Part shown: one piece after another, positions 26,465-35,864 of the stretch | Numbering within the stretch: position 1 is the stretch's first letter | How the letters are laid out: the number at the start of each line of letters is the position of its first letter | Source: Chroococcidiopsis thermalis PCC 7203 | GTDB taxonomy: Bacteria > Cyanobacteriota > Cyanobacteriia > Cyanobacteriales > Chroococcidiopsidaceae | Direction: 5' to 3' | Length of the DNA stretch: 64,000 nucleotides | Assembly: GCF_000317125.1 (NCBI RefSeq) | Contig: NC_019695.1 | Span: 5,258,336 to 5,322,335, forward strand | Position numbers and translations under genes: made by a program | Notes under the pieces: model-generated | The model's input: the letters and a program-made list of their open reading frames with translations, nothing else | What the model was told of the DNA's origin: nothing | Database searches by the model: none

Positions 26465-27333
26465 ACTACAATAATTCTGTGCATCACAAAAATACTATTC
26501 CTTCTACCTGGCATGGCAATTTAGATATCGTGTATGCTCTGCGCAACGGTAAGACACAACCAATAAGCGATCGCGTTCAAGCACCGCTAAAAGTGCAGCG
26601 TCCGTTTTATCCAGAAGGAGACATCTGCCATACTGCTATCTTGCACACGGCTGGGGGAATTGTGGGGGGCGATTGCCTTTCCATTAACCTGCAACTCCAA
26701 CCGCGATCGCAAGCTTTAGTCACGACAACAGCAGCGAGTAAAATTTATCGCAGCAACGGCTTACAAGCTAGACAAATAGTCGAGATTCAGATTGATGAAG
26801 GTGCTTGTTTGGAGTGGTTGCCCCAAGAAACAATTGTCTTTAACGGCGCAAATTATCGTCAAGACTTGCGCGTAGAACTAGCCCCAGGTGCTAGCTGGTT
26901 GGGTTGGGAAATTACCAGATTTGGGCGTAGCGCTAGAGGCGAAAGATTTTTACAAGGAGAATGGCGATCGTATACCGAAGTCTGGCAACAAGGACAACCT
27001 TTATGGATCGACCGACAATGGTTGCCAGGAGAAGAAGCAATTCTCAACAGTCCCCACGGTTTAGCCGGACATTCTATTGTCGCCAGCCTTACCTGGATCG
27101 GATGCGAAGTCTCACCGGAGTTAGTAACAAAGTGTAGAGACGTTACATGTAACGTCTCTACAACCATACCAATTACTAATTATGGAGTCACTCGCCTTCC
27201 ACATGGATTATTATGTCGCTACCGTGGCTCTAGTTCAATTGAGGTGCGAAACTGGTTTACATCTGTGTGGCAGTTACTACGCTTATCATTATTAGACAGG
27301 TCTAGCTGTTTACCTAGAGTTTGGCAACAATAA
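26458..27333 (+). CDS. ureD: Urease accessory protein UreD
   Basis: 291-aa UreD/UreH, a scaffold with UreF and UreG for nickel insertion into urease. Typical segments: 'CHTAILHTAGGIVGGDCLSINLQLQPRSQALVTTTAASKIYRS' (about residues 59-101), 'EWLPQETIVFNGA', and the closing 'RLSLLDRSSCLPRVWQQ'. The GTG start at 26458 lies in a CCAGTGA tandem repeat shared with the stop of the preceding gene; the next GTG (26479) is an alternative. A 30-bp palindrome occupies 27133-27162, adding ten codons in frame (around 'KCRDVTCNVSTT') without a stop. Whether the altered protein still works is unknown. ureA follows 12 bp later. Confidence 0.9.
   Translation: MTNYNNSVHHKNTIPSTWHGNLDIVYALRNGKTQPISDRVQAPLKVQRPFYPEGDICHTAILHTAGGIVGGDCLSINLQLQPRSQALVTTTAASKIYRSNGLQARQIVEIQIDEGACLEWLPQETIVFNGANYRQDLRVELAPGASWLGWEITRFGRSARGERFLQGEWRSYTEVWQQGQPLWIDRQWLPGEEAILNSPHGLAGHSIVASLTWIGCEVSPELVTKCRDVTCNVSTTIPITNYGVTRLPHGLLCRYRGSSSIEVRNWFTSVWQLLRLSLLDRSSCLPRVWQQ
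27133..27162. repeat. 30-bp palindrome inserted inside ureD
   Basis: Identical to the palindromes at 19211 and 22960. Thirty bases equals ten codons, and neither strand introduces a stop in the ureD frame, so the gene stays open. Confidence 0.92.
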
Positions 27334-27345
27334 AAAGGACACTCA

Positions 27346-27648
27346 ATGCAACTTACGCCGCAGGAAAAGGATAAACTACTCATCTTCACCGCTGCTTTGG
27401 TAGCAGAACGCCGTAAAACTAGAGGACTAAAACTAAACTATCCAGAGGCAGTGGCGTATATTTCTGCCGCTATTCTAGAAGGGGCGCGAGAAGGACGTAC
27501 TGTCGCCGAGTTGATGAGTTTTGGCGCAACTCTCCTGATGCGAGATGAAGTCATGGAAGGAGTACCGGAGATGTTGCATGAAGTCCAGATAGAGGCAACA
27601 TTCCCTGATGGAACGAAATTAGTTACCGTCCACAACCCGATTCGTTAG
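27346..27648 (+). CDS. ureA: Urease subunit gamma
   Basis: 100-aa urease gamma subunit, complete: '[41 protein letters not shown]' region at the start, '[16 protein letters not shown]' and '[24 protein letters not shown]' at the end, all conserved in the family. In a working urease it packs with beta (ureB) and alpha (ureC) subunits to hydrolyse urea to ammonia and CO2. A ribosome binding site (AAAGGA) lies 7 bp before the ATG. In most bacteria ureB and ureC follow directly, but here the next gene is an unrelated methyltransferase, so the rest must lie elsewhere or be absent. Confidence 0.96.
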   Translation: MQLTPQEKDKLLIFTAALVAERRKTRGLKLNYPEAVAYISAAILEGAREGRTVAELMSFGATLLMRDEVMEGVPEMLHEVQIEATFPDGTKLVTVHNPIR

Positions 27649-27730
27649 TTAGAAATGGGTGGAAGAATAGCTTTACACTTCGTAATTTTTTCTAAACTGA
27701 GAAGAGTAGAGGTATTTAAACGCTCGAATT

Positions 27731-28375
27731 ATGATTTTGCGCCCTCACGACCGGATCAAGTTAGACGATACCAACGACCAGCAGTTCTATTCTTTTCCGC
27801 GATTTGTCACCCATGTAGACGATAATTTTATTCAACAACTGACTCAGTTATATCGAGAACGCCTCAAACCCCACACCCGAATTTTCGACATGATGAGTAG
27901 CTGGGTGTCCCACCTTCCAGAGGAAATGGAGTTTGCTCATGTAGAGGGACACGGGATGAATGAAGAGGAACTAGCCCGTAATCCTCGATTGCATCATTAT
28001 TTCGTGCAAAATTTGAATCAGAATCCTAAATTTCCGCTACCAGACCAAGATTTCGACGCAGTATTGAATACTGTTTCGATACAATACTTGCAGTATCCAG
28101 AAGCAGTGTTTAACGAGATTCATCGGATTCTGAAACCGGGCGGAATTGTTATCATCAGCTTTTCCAACCGCATGTTTTACCAAAAAGCAATTCAAGCTTG
28201 GCGCGATGGAACGGAGTCGAGCCGGGTAGAATTAGTCAAACAGTATTTTCAAGCCATACCAGGATTCTCCGAACCCGAAGTTATTACCCATCAGTCCGGC
28301 ACTAATAATTTCATTCAGTGGTTGGGTGTCGGTGTGAAAGATCCGTTTTACGCTGTCATTGCCCAACGCATCTAA
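27731..28375 (+). CDS. SAM-dependent methyltransferase (Methyltransf_11 type)
   Basis: 214-aa protein, conserved-looking and cytoplasmic. The SAM-binding motif I is degenerate ('TRIFDMMSSWVSHLP', residues 48-62), while the motif III/IV region 'FPLPDQDFDAVLNTVSIQYLQYPEAVFNEIHRILKPGGIVIISFSNRMF' (about 99-147) is typical of Methyltransf_11. The start 'MILRPHDRIKLDDTNDQQFYSFPRFVTHVDD' is characteristic of a group found in cyanobacteria and some proteobacteria. Substrate unknown. It stands alone between ureA and a lipoprotein gene. Confidence 0.82.
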   Translation: MILRPHDRIKLDDTNDQQFYSFPRFVTHVDDNFIQQLTQLYRERLKPHTRIFDMMSSWVSHLPEEMEFAHVEGHGMNEEELARNPRLHHYFVQNLNQNPKFPLPDQDFDAVLNTVSIQYLQYPEAVFNEIHRILKPGGIVIISFSNRMFYQKAIQAWRDGTESSRVELVKQYFQAIPGFSEPEVITHQSGTNNFIQWLGVGVKDPFYAVIAQRI

Positions 28376-28445
28376 AATCTTCCGAAACTAAAGCAAGCGA
28401 TCGCCAGAATAAATGATAAGTGTAAAGCATCGAGCAGGAGGCGTT

Positions 28446-28961
28446 ATGTTTTTTCGTCAAGGGCGTAAAATTTTAGTGGCGTTAATGCTGTCATTGTTAC
28501 TATTTACTACAGCATGTACGGCTACAGAAACTCCAGGGCGGTTTGACCAAGCACAACAGGTCAGCAATCGGCAAAAAAGCGGTCAAGCAGTAGTCAAAGA
28601 AGCGACTCAAGGCAGCGAGTTCAATCGATTTTTCCCAGCTGCGAGCGGTGAATTTCAACGAGTTTATACCCAAGAGAAAAAAGGTTTTGCTGAGGCAAAA
28701 TTGAAAAGAGGTGGTAAAGATCTGGCAATGCTATCTATTTCTGATACTACAAGCTTGCCAACTGCCGCAGCAAAATTTAAGACGAGTACAAAACAAATTA
28801 ACGGTTATCCCGCCGTAGAAGTTGGTACGACACAAACAGCAGTTTTAGTCGGCGATCGCTATCAAGTTAAAGTTTTATCTCGCGATCCATCCTTTACAGC
28901 TAGCGATCGCGAAGCGTGGTTAAAGAAATTCAACCTCAATGGACTCTCAAAATTGCAATAA
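28446..28961 (+). CDS. Hypothetical lipoprotein
   Basis: 171-aa predicted lipoprotein. The start at 28446 is chosen over an upstream in-frame ATG (28413) because a near-perfect AGGAGG lies 5 bp before it and it opens a good type II signal peptide: 'FFRQGRKILVALMLSLLLFTTAC', with lipobox 'FTTAC' and Cys about residue 24. The mature protein (about 147 aa) is mixed charged and soluble, with no domain I recognise; 'VLVGDRYQVKVLSRDPSFTASDREAWLKKFNL' at the end suggests a small globular fold. Probably anchored to the inner or outer membrane, facing the periplasm. Confidence 0.75.
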   Translation: MFFRQGRKILVALMLSLLLFTTACTATETPGRFDQAQQVSNRQKSGQAVVKEATQGSEFNRFFPAASGEFQRVYTQEKKGFAEAKLKRGGKDLAMLSISDTTSLPTAAAKFKTSTKQINGYPAVEVGTTQTAVLVGDRYQVKVLSRDPSFTASDREAWLKKFNLNGLSKLQ

Positions 28962-29044
28962 ATGTCGATAGTTAATTGTTAATTGTTAATTGTACTTTTC
29001 TCTTAACCATTGACTATTAACTATTAGCGTATAAGGAGAATATT

Positions 29045-29932
29045 GTGAGCAAGTCAATTATTCAATTAGTGGACGAACTTCCCACTAATAATCTAACCGT
29101 TTCCATGCTGCGATCGCTCGATTTTGTGATTCCCGGGCAGTGGAATAATTTAGTTGATTTTGAAAATACAATTCGTACCGTTACAGGCGAAACTGACGAA
29201 AGTATCATTCAACAAGTTGGCGAACGGGCTATCTATCTCTACAACGATCGCTCTCAAGGATATCAGAGGGCGATGTGGTTATATCAAACTGTAGATAGAA
29301 CCGATAAAGCCTTGGGTGCAGCAGCTTTTGCGAATAAGGTAGGGGAAAAAATTCCGCTTTTGGGTTTCTTAAATAAAGTCACTCCTAAAGCTGATAAAGC
29401 TCAAACTATCGACCTAACTTTGAAATTAGTCGTCGAGTTGCTGGCTTTTTGTCAAATTAATGGTATTCCTGGCGATAGTATTGGTGATTTCGTTACTTCC
29501 CTGGCAGATTACAGTGGTGAATCCTTGATGCGCATGGTAGCCTTAGTTTGCGTCGATGGATTGATTCCTTTTGGTTCTGATTTTATCCAAAAGGCTTTAG
29601 CAACTTTAGATAAAACGAGTCCCCAAGAATTAGAGCAAAGCTCTACTTTCCAAAATATTAATAGCGACATTCCAGGAAATAATTCCGCCAGTAAGTTGAA
29701 CTTTATCGGTGAAAGTTTCAACTCTGTCACGGGTTGGATGAACGATTTAGTTGTTTCTCGTGGGTTGACACCGCAGAAAGTCGTGAGCAATCTACAAGGT
29801 TTTATGGAAGTTGCTGACGATAAATTAGACTACCTTGCTGCTTTTCTCGATGTCTCGACCAATTATTACGAACATACAGGAACCCAAACATTAGCACGAC
29901 GGTTAATTGAAAGAGCAGTAGCAGAAATATAA
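29045..29932 (+). CDS. Conserved hypothetical protein, helical
   Basis: 295-aa protein with no family I can name. It appears all-helical and soluble, with no signal peptide, and a moderately hydrophobic middle ('IDLTLKLVVELLAFCQINGIPG' and 'LMRMVALVCVDGLIPFGSDFIQKAL'). The GTG start at 29045 has AAGGAG 7-8 bp upstream, and codon use matches the neighbours, so it is very likely a real gene. It stands alone in its orientation between the lipoprotein gene and a repeat-bearing spacer. No function should be inferred. Confidence 0.75.
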   Translation: MSKSIIQLVDELPTNNLTVSMLRSLDFVIPGQWNNLVDFENTIRTVTGETDESIIQQVGERAIYLYNDRSQGYQRAMWLYQTVDRTDKALGAAAFANKVGEKIPLLGFLNKVTPKADKAQTIDLTLKLVVELLAFCQINGIPGDSIGDFVTSLADYSGESLMRMVALVCVDGLIPFGSDFIQKALATLDKTSPQELEQSSTFQNINSDIPGNNSASKLNFIGESFNSVTGWMNDLVVSRGLTPQKVVSNLQGFMEVADDKLDYLAAFLDVSTNYYEHTGTQTLARRLIERAVAEI

Positions 29933-29948
29933 GTCCTGTACAGGCATT

Positions 29949-30055
29949 TGTAGAGGCGTACGCATAGCGTCTCTACATTCTCAGCTTTTTCCACAGAATA
30001 TTGCTAGCAAAATCACTCTGTAGGGGGATTGCTTTTTAGCAATCTATCCTCTACA
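29949..30055. repeat. Palindrome variant and hairpin in spacer
   Basis: 29949-29977 is a diverged relative of the 30-bp palindrome (TGTAGAGGCG...CGTCTCTACA). A second hairpin at 30019-30055 pairs TGTAGgGGGATTGCT with AGCAATCtatCCTCTACA across a T-rich loop. Either could terminate the upstream gene. Confidence 0.75.
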
Positions 30056-30127
30056 TTCTCCTATCAATAAGCCTTGCTTGTATTTGCTATATCAAATTAT
30101 ACCAAACTAAAGCTAGTAGTAAATAAT

Positions 30128-30502
30128 ATGGAAGAAACATTTGAACTAACGGAATTACAACCTGAAGATTTAGAAACAATTAAGGTTGACTCTTTAGCAG
30201 ATCTAGATAGTTTAATAGCAGAAAAATTCAACCTTTTCGTGCGTCCCTATTCTACAGACATCAGAGCTGCATTAGAATTAGTTGCTTGGGATTTAGAAAA
30301 TTCAGATGCACCTCACTTTGAGTTATTTCGAGTTGAGGAACATTCTTTACCAGGATTACCTTTTGTTGCTAGCTTTATCCCAAATGGTGTTTGGGGTTAC
30401 GGTGAAACTGCGCCTCTAGCAATTTGTCAAGCAGCACTATTTCGGCATAAACAAATTAAGTTCGAGCTATCAGTTAATTCGTACGGTAGCGAACGAGCTT
30501 GA
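30128..30502 (+). CDS. Hypothetical protein
   Basis: 124-aa acidic soluble protein of unknown family. The ATG at 30128 is preferred: an upstream TTG in frame (30074) would add 18 residues encoded by AT-rich spacer. The sequence 'MEETFELTELQPEDLETIKVDSLADLDSLIAEKFNLFVRPYSTDIRAALELVAWDLE' looks globular, and 'PGLPFVASFIPNGVWGYGETAPLAICQAALFRH' is well ordered. No signal peptide or TM segment. Precedes nagB by 52 bp. Confidence 0.6.
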   Translation: MEETFELTELQPEDLETIKVDSLADLDSLIAEKFNLFVRPYSTDIRAALELVAWDLENSDAPHFELFRVEEHSLPGLPFVASFIPNGVWGYGETAPLAICQAALFRHKQIKFELSVNSYGSERA

Positions 30503-30554
30503 AAAATTGTTGAGGATTGTTATAAAGTGGCGGTACGCTTGTCAGGCTGTTTAA

Positions 30555-31373
30555 ATGTCCGATCTTCCTCACAACTTCCAAACCGACACACTCGCTAAAA
30601 TTTTGCCAGTAGATGCGCTGACAGTACGTTTGTACGATCGCGCTGATGAACTTACCACAGACGCAGCTAAAATTACGCAACGCTATTTACAAAACTTACT
30701 GACGCAGCAAGAGACTGCTAGGGTAATATTAGCAACTGGCAATTCTCAAATTGAATTTCTCTCAAAATTGGTAAATTTAGGTGAGATAGACTGGTCACGA
30801 ATTGTCTTTTTCCATCTGGATGAATATTTAGGAATTGATGCTAACCATCCGGCGAGTTTTCGGCGTTACTTGCGCGAACGAGTCGAAGAGAAAGTTCATC
30901 CAGCAGCATTTCACTATATTGATGGCGATACCGTACAACCGTTAGCAGAATGCGATCGCTATACTAAGTTATTATTGTCTCAGCCTATCGATCTATGTTG
31001 TTTGGGAATGGGAGGCAACGGACACTTAGCTTTTAACGAACCATCAGTAGCAGATTTTCAAGATCCTGACTATATAAAACTTGTAAAGTTAGAATTATCT
31101 ACTCGTCAGCAACAAGTTAACCAAGGTTATTTTAATAATATTGCAGCCGTACCGCAATACGCTTTTACATTAACAATTCCAGCAATTTGTTTAGCACACA
31201 AGATATTTTGTTTTGCTCTTGGGAAACATAAAGCTCAAGCAGTACAGCAGTCTTTAGAAGGTGCGATCGCTACGAGTTGTCCTGCTACTATACTCAGAAG
31301 TCAAGCTCAGGCAACATTGTTTTTAGATGCGGATTCAGCAAGCCTTTTGGGAAAGTCAAAAGTTAAAATTTAA
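30555..31373 (+). CDS. nagB: Glucosamine-6-phosphate deaminase family protein
   Basis: 272-aa NagB/6-phosphogluconolactonase superfamily enzyme. The N-terminal phosphate-binding loop 'VILATGNSQIEFLSKLV', the catalytic-loop 'FFHLDEYLGIDANHPASFRRYL' (the Asp of 'DEY') and 'CCLGMGGNGHLAFNEP' (the general-base region) match NagB more closely than 6-phosphogluconolactonase. It converts glucosamine-6-P to fructose-6-P and ammonia, linking amino-sugar and central metabolism. The end of the protein ('SKSKVKI'-like tail at 31345-31373) is encoded by a heptamer repeat, so the native C-terminus may have been slightly longer or different. Confidence 0.9.
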   Translation: MSDLPHNFQTDTLAKILPVDALTVRLYDRADELTTDAAKITQRYLQNLLTQQETARVILATGNSQIEFLSKLVNLGEIDWSRIVFFHLDEYLGIDANHPASFRRYLRERVEEKVHPAAFHYIDGDTVQPLAECDRYTKLLLSQPIDLCCLGMGGNGHLAFNEPSVADFQDPDYIKLVKLELSTRQQQVNQGYFNNIAAVPQYAFTLTIPAICLAHKIFCFALGKHKAQAVQQSLEGAIATSCPATILRSQAQATLFLDADSASLLGKSKVKI

Positions 31374-31435
31374 AAGTTAAAAACTTAAGTTTTAGTTTTT
31401 TGTCGCGCCAAGACGCAGAGGCGCGAAGAAGAAGG

Positions 31436-33334
31436 CTAAGAGTTTATCTCAATATTACTAAACCATTGTGTTATTCCTTGGGCGATCGCGCTGGCTAGTT
31501 GTTGTTGTGCTTGCGGGTTGACGATCCATTCAAATTCGTGGGGGTTAATCATGAAGCCTAACTCTAATAAGATTGTTGGGGCTGAAGCGGGACGAGTTAA
31601 AGCGAGATTGTTCCAGTACAGTCCGTAGTCTGGGCGGTTCAGTTTTTGGACTAAATAACTATGTAAAAAACTGGCGAGATCGTGTGCTTGGGGATGATAC
31701 CAAAAGGCAGCTAATCCTTGCGTTTTCATGGCATCACCTGCATCTGGTAGAGCATTGTAATGTAGAGAAATTGCGATCGCGGGTTCAATTTTATCGATTA
31801 TGTCTACTCGATCTGGTAACGATAAATCTACGTCTTCCTCCCGCGTCAGGTAAACTTCCGCGCCTCGTTTTTCTAGCTGTTCCCGAACTAATTTAGAGAT
31901 TAATAAATTGATATCTTTTTCAGGATAACCCGTTGGTCCTAATGCCCCAGTTTCCTTCCCTCCATGTCCGGGATCGAGGAGAATTTTGATTCCAGAAAGA
32001 GGAGAGTCGGTAGGGGCGCACTGCTGTGCGCCCGTACAGGGGAGTCGGGAGTCGGAAACTTGGAATTTTGAATTTTGAATTTTGAATTTTGAATTTTGAA
32101 TTTTAGGAGAATGACGCAGTGTCAACACCAAACTCGTTCCTTCGTAGCGCAATTTATAACCCCATTGCTGTTGGGATTTGAGGTTAAAAATATATTCCAA
32201 GCGATTGGGTGTGACTTGCTGCCAATCGAGGCGAGAGATTGTGGGATCGTCGTCGAGGCGGATTGTATCTGTTTGAGCGGTGGTATTATATAGAGTTAGT
32301 GTTAAGGTGCGATCGCCTTGCTGTATGCTTATGGGTACGGGGACTTGCAGTGGAAATACGATTTCTGTTGCTCCAGGTACGCGACGGGCGCTGACACTCC
32401 GAATAAGCGATCGCGGTGGGATTGCTCCTGGTATAGTTCTGGTTTCCTTACTATTAATCCAACCGCCATAATCTAAGCGCAGCCATTCTCCTTCTTTCCC
32501 TGTAACTGCTGCCCGCGTACCCTTGGGTAAAGGTGTGAGGCGAGAGTAGTCGGTACTCGCACCAGTTCGCGCTACTCCCTCATTTGCCGTGACTTCGACG
32601 ACTTCTAAATTTGCAGGTGAGAGAACTGTAACTTTACCTGGACTTGGTTGAGTCACGGTTTGACTGTTTAATATTAGTTGAAACTGTGGTTGAATTCCAG
32701 AACTAGGAGTGAAACCGCTAGTAATAGTATTATTGCCATCTACGAAATTCCCTAATTCTGGTAGAGTGGTACAACCTTGATATTGCCCAGATGTTAATTG
32801 TCGAGTTGGCTGATTTCGTCCGGTTAAAAGTGCAGAGTTAGCAGGCAGTTGGACTTGTTGTATTTGGGGGAAAAGGCGAATGTTATCTTTGCCTAATTGA
32901 ACGGAAACTGTAGATTGAGGAGGTGCGATCGCGCTAAAACAAACAAGTTCCCCTGGCATTCTGGCAATATCGACATTAGGAGTCAAGGAATCTTTACCAA
33001 ATGCCAATCCTACAGGTGGTACGGGGGTTGTATCTTGTCGCTGTACCTTTAGTTGCACCTGTCGATCTTGATATTGCAATATAAAAGTATTCTCTCCGAC
33101 TCGCAAGGGAAAACTAGGGGCAAAATGTCCGGCGCGACTGCGTTCTATCGGTTTACCGTTAACCAAAACTTTACCCGTTGGCGGCGCTGTTCCTACCAAA
33201 AAGATGCGATCGGCTACTGTTTGATGGTTAGCAGGGGGATACACTACTGATAGTTGCTGTTCTGCCCCAACTGGACGTACCATAAGCAGGACAAAGATAG
33301 TTCCGAGAAAGAATAATCCGAAAAGTTTTTTCAC
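31436..33334 (-). CDS. amiC: N-acetylmuramoyl-L-alanine amidase (Amidase_3) with SH3-like and AMIN-like regions
   Basis: 632-aa periplasmic cell-wall hydrolase that cuts the amide bond between MurNAc and L-Ala. Signal peptide: residues 1-24, with cleavage after 'VGA'. A long N-terminal region includes an SH3-like segment near residues 245-295 ('NEGVARTGASTDYSRLTPLPKGTRAAVTGKEGEWLRL') and an AMIN-like beta domain. The catalytic Amidase_3 domain starts at 'IKILLDPGHGGKETGALGPTG' (zinc His) and has 'EKDINLLISKLV' (Glu), 'SLHYNALPD' (His) and the C-terminal catalytic 'LELGFMINPHE'. The linker just before the amidase domain is encoded by a palindrome and six GAATTTT heptamers, giving 'IQNSKFKIQNSKF'. 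Symbol is by family only. Confidence 0.9.
   Translation of the reverse strand: MKKLFGLFFLGTIFVLLMVRPVGAEQQLSVVYPPANHQTVADRIFLVGTAPPTGKVLVNGKPIERSRAGHFAPSFPLRVGENTFILQYQDRQVQLKVQRQDTTPVPPVGLAFGKDSLTPNVDIARMPGELVCFSAIAPPQSTVSVQLGKDNIRLFPQIQQVQLPANSALLTGRNQPTRQLTSGQYQGCTTLPELGNFVDGNNTITSGFTPSSGIQPQFQLILNSQTVTQPSPGKVTVLSPANLEVVEVTANEGVARTGASTDYSRLTPLPKGTRAAVTGKEGEWLRLDYGGWINSKETRTIPGAIPPRSLIRSVSARRVPGATEIVFPLQVPVPISIQQGDRTLTLTLYNTTAQTDTIRLDDDPTISRLDWQQVTPNRLEYIFNLKSQQQWGYKLRYEGTSLVLTLRHSPKIQNSKFKIQNSKFQVSDSRLPCTGAQQCAPTDSPLSGIKILLDPGHGGKETGALGPTGYPEKDINLLISKLVREQLEKRGAEVYLTREEDVDLSLPDRVDIIDKIEPAIAISLHYNALPDAGDAMKTQGLAAFWYHPQAHDLASFLHSYLVQKLNRPDYGLYWNNLALTRPASAPTILLELGFMINPHEFEWIVNPQAQQQLASAIAQGITQWFSNIEINS
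32010..32104. repeat. Palindrome plus (GAATTTT)6 within the amidase gene
   Basis: GTAGGGGCGCACTGC and its near-complement (32010-32037) belong with the palindrome at 11071-11098. Six perfect GAATTTT units follow at 32063-32104. Both lie in the interdomain linker of the amidase and keep the frame open. Confidence 0.92.
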
Positions 33335-33358
33335 GCCAAAATAGGAGAATAGGGTATC

Positions 33359-33424
33359 GTAGGGGCGGGTTTACCTAGAATACCTGTTATCTAATAAGTA
33401 TGCTTAATAAATCCGCCTGTACAG
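33359..33424. repeat. GTAGGGGCGGGTTT-type palindromic repeat
   Basis: Long imperfect inverted repeat with GTAGGGGCGGGTTTAC at the left end and AAATCCGCCTGTAC at the right, between the divergent amidase and pyrG genes. Related copies lie at 52797, 54781 and three in a row at 60854-61040. Confidence 0.8.
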
Positions 33425-33512
33425 GAGTGGGGAGTCGGGGATTTTGACTTTCAACTTTTGACTTTTAACTTCTCCCTTCCCCCTCAAGAATATGTCACAA
33501 TTATCGGGGTGA

Positions 33513-35186
<1,674 letters not shown>

Positions 35187-35194
35187 AGCGGTTA

Positions 35195-35221
35195 GTAGAG
35201 ACGTTATATGTAACGTCTCTC
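35195..35221. repeat. Variant of 30-bp palindrome between pyrG and Nif11 gene
   Basis: GTAGAGACGTTATATGTAACGTCTCT: one centre base differs from the main family. It lies between the convergent pyrG and Nif11-like stops and can serve as a terminator for both. Confidence 0.88.
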
Positions 35222-35231
35222 AAAGTGGACA

Positions 35232-35465
35232 TTATCTAGGCATTAAACGCCGTCGTGGAGAAATCCCTGGGTTGATTACCGCAGCCATCTCTTCAGGAGT
35301 TAACTTGCTAATTTGAGCATCCAATTCAGCAACTGTGAATTTGTATCCTCGTTCAGATGCAATCTGAATGAAAGCTTCTGGTTCAGTTGTAGCCTTAAGT
35401 CTAGCTTGCAATGCGTCGTCTTGCAGTACGGCTTTAAAAAAGCGGGCAGCATGTTCTTGGGTCAT
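35232..35465 (-). CDS. Nif11-like leader peptide family protein
   Basis: 77-aa protein with a near-complete Nif11 domain: 'AARFFKAVLQDDALQARLKATTEPEAFIQIASERGYKFTVAELDAQISKLTPEEMAAV' spans residues 6-64 and shows the family's helical pattern (F-x-x-A-x-x-D-x-x-L-x-x-[KR]-L, then 'GY.FT..EL'). Nif11 domains serve as leader peptides of RiPP natural products, where a GG-type site would follow 'EEMAAV'. Here the tail is 'INPGISPRRRLMPR', with no GG and no Cys, Ser/Thr-rich core, so it may be a stand-alone Nif11 protein or a precursor of an unusual arginine-rich peptide. A good AGGAGA site precedes the ATG. No modification enzyme or peptidase-transporter is nearby. Confidence 0.85.
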   Translation of the reverse strand: MTQEHAARFFKAVLQDDALQARLKATTEPEAFIQIASERGYKFTVAELDAQISKLTPEEMAAVINPGISPRRRLMPR

Positions 35466-35864
35466 ATAAATCTCCTGCTGTTAAAGAGGAATTAAATCTA
35501 GTGACTCATTAGCGAAGTTTGACAAAGTTAACTCCACTCCCCACCCAAACTGCGATCAAATGAGATCGCACCTAATTTCGCAAAGATTTTGTCTAGCTGC
35601 TCCTGTATCTGTGAGCATAGACCCTTTTCTGAAAAAAATTCATCAAATCTTGATATAAATTAAAGTTTTTGGTAACAATGTAAACAAAAGTTGGTAATGG
35701 GTAGTTGGTAACGGGTAGTTGGTAGTTGCTTCCTTGTCCCCCTTGTCCCCCTTGTCCCCCTTGTCCCCCTTGTCCCCCTTGTCCCCCTTGTCCCCCTTGT
35801 CCCCCTTGTCCCCCTGCTCCCTGCTCCCTGATAAAGTGGTATTGCTGCTAATTCTGAAACAATC
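35466..35864. other. Spacer between Nif11-like gene and dxr, with nonamer array
   Basis: 400 bp. It holds the promoter for the minus-strand Nif11 gene, heptamer-like 'GGTAGTTGGTA' words at 35690-35730, then nine perfect TTGTCCCCC units at 35734-35814. dxr's promoter must lie within or after the array. A minus-strand open frame through the repeat (Gly-Asp-Lys)n is a by-product of the 9-bp period. Confidence 0.85.
35734..35814. repeat. Perfect nonanucleotide array (TTGTCCCCC)9
   Basis: Nine identical 9-bp units, 50 bp upstream of the dxr GTG start. The same unit, in either orientation, makes arrays at 25380-25488, 45897-45925, 52870-52893 and 58434-58541. Confidence 0.97.
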
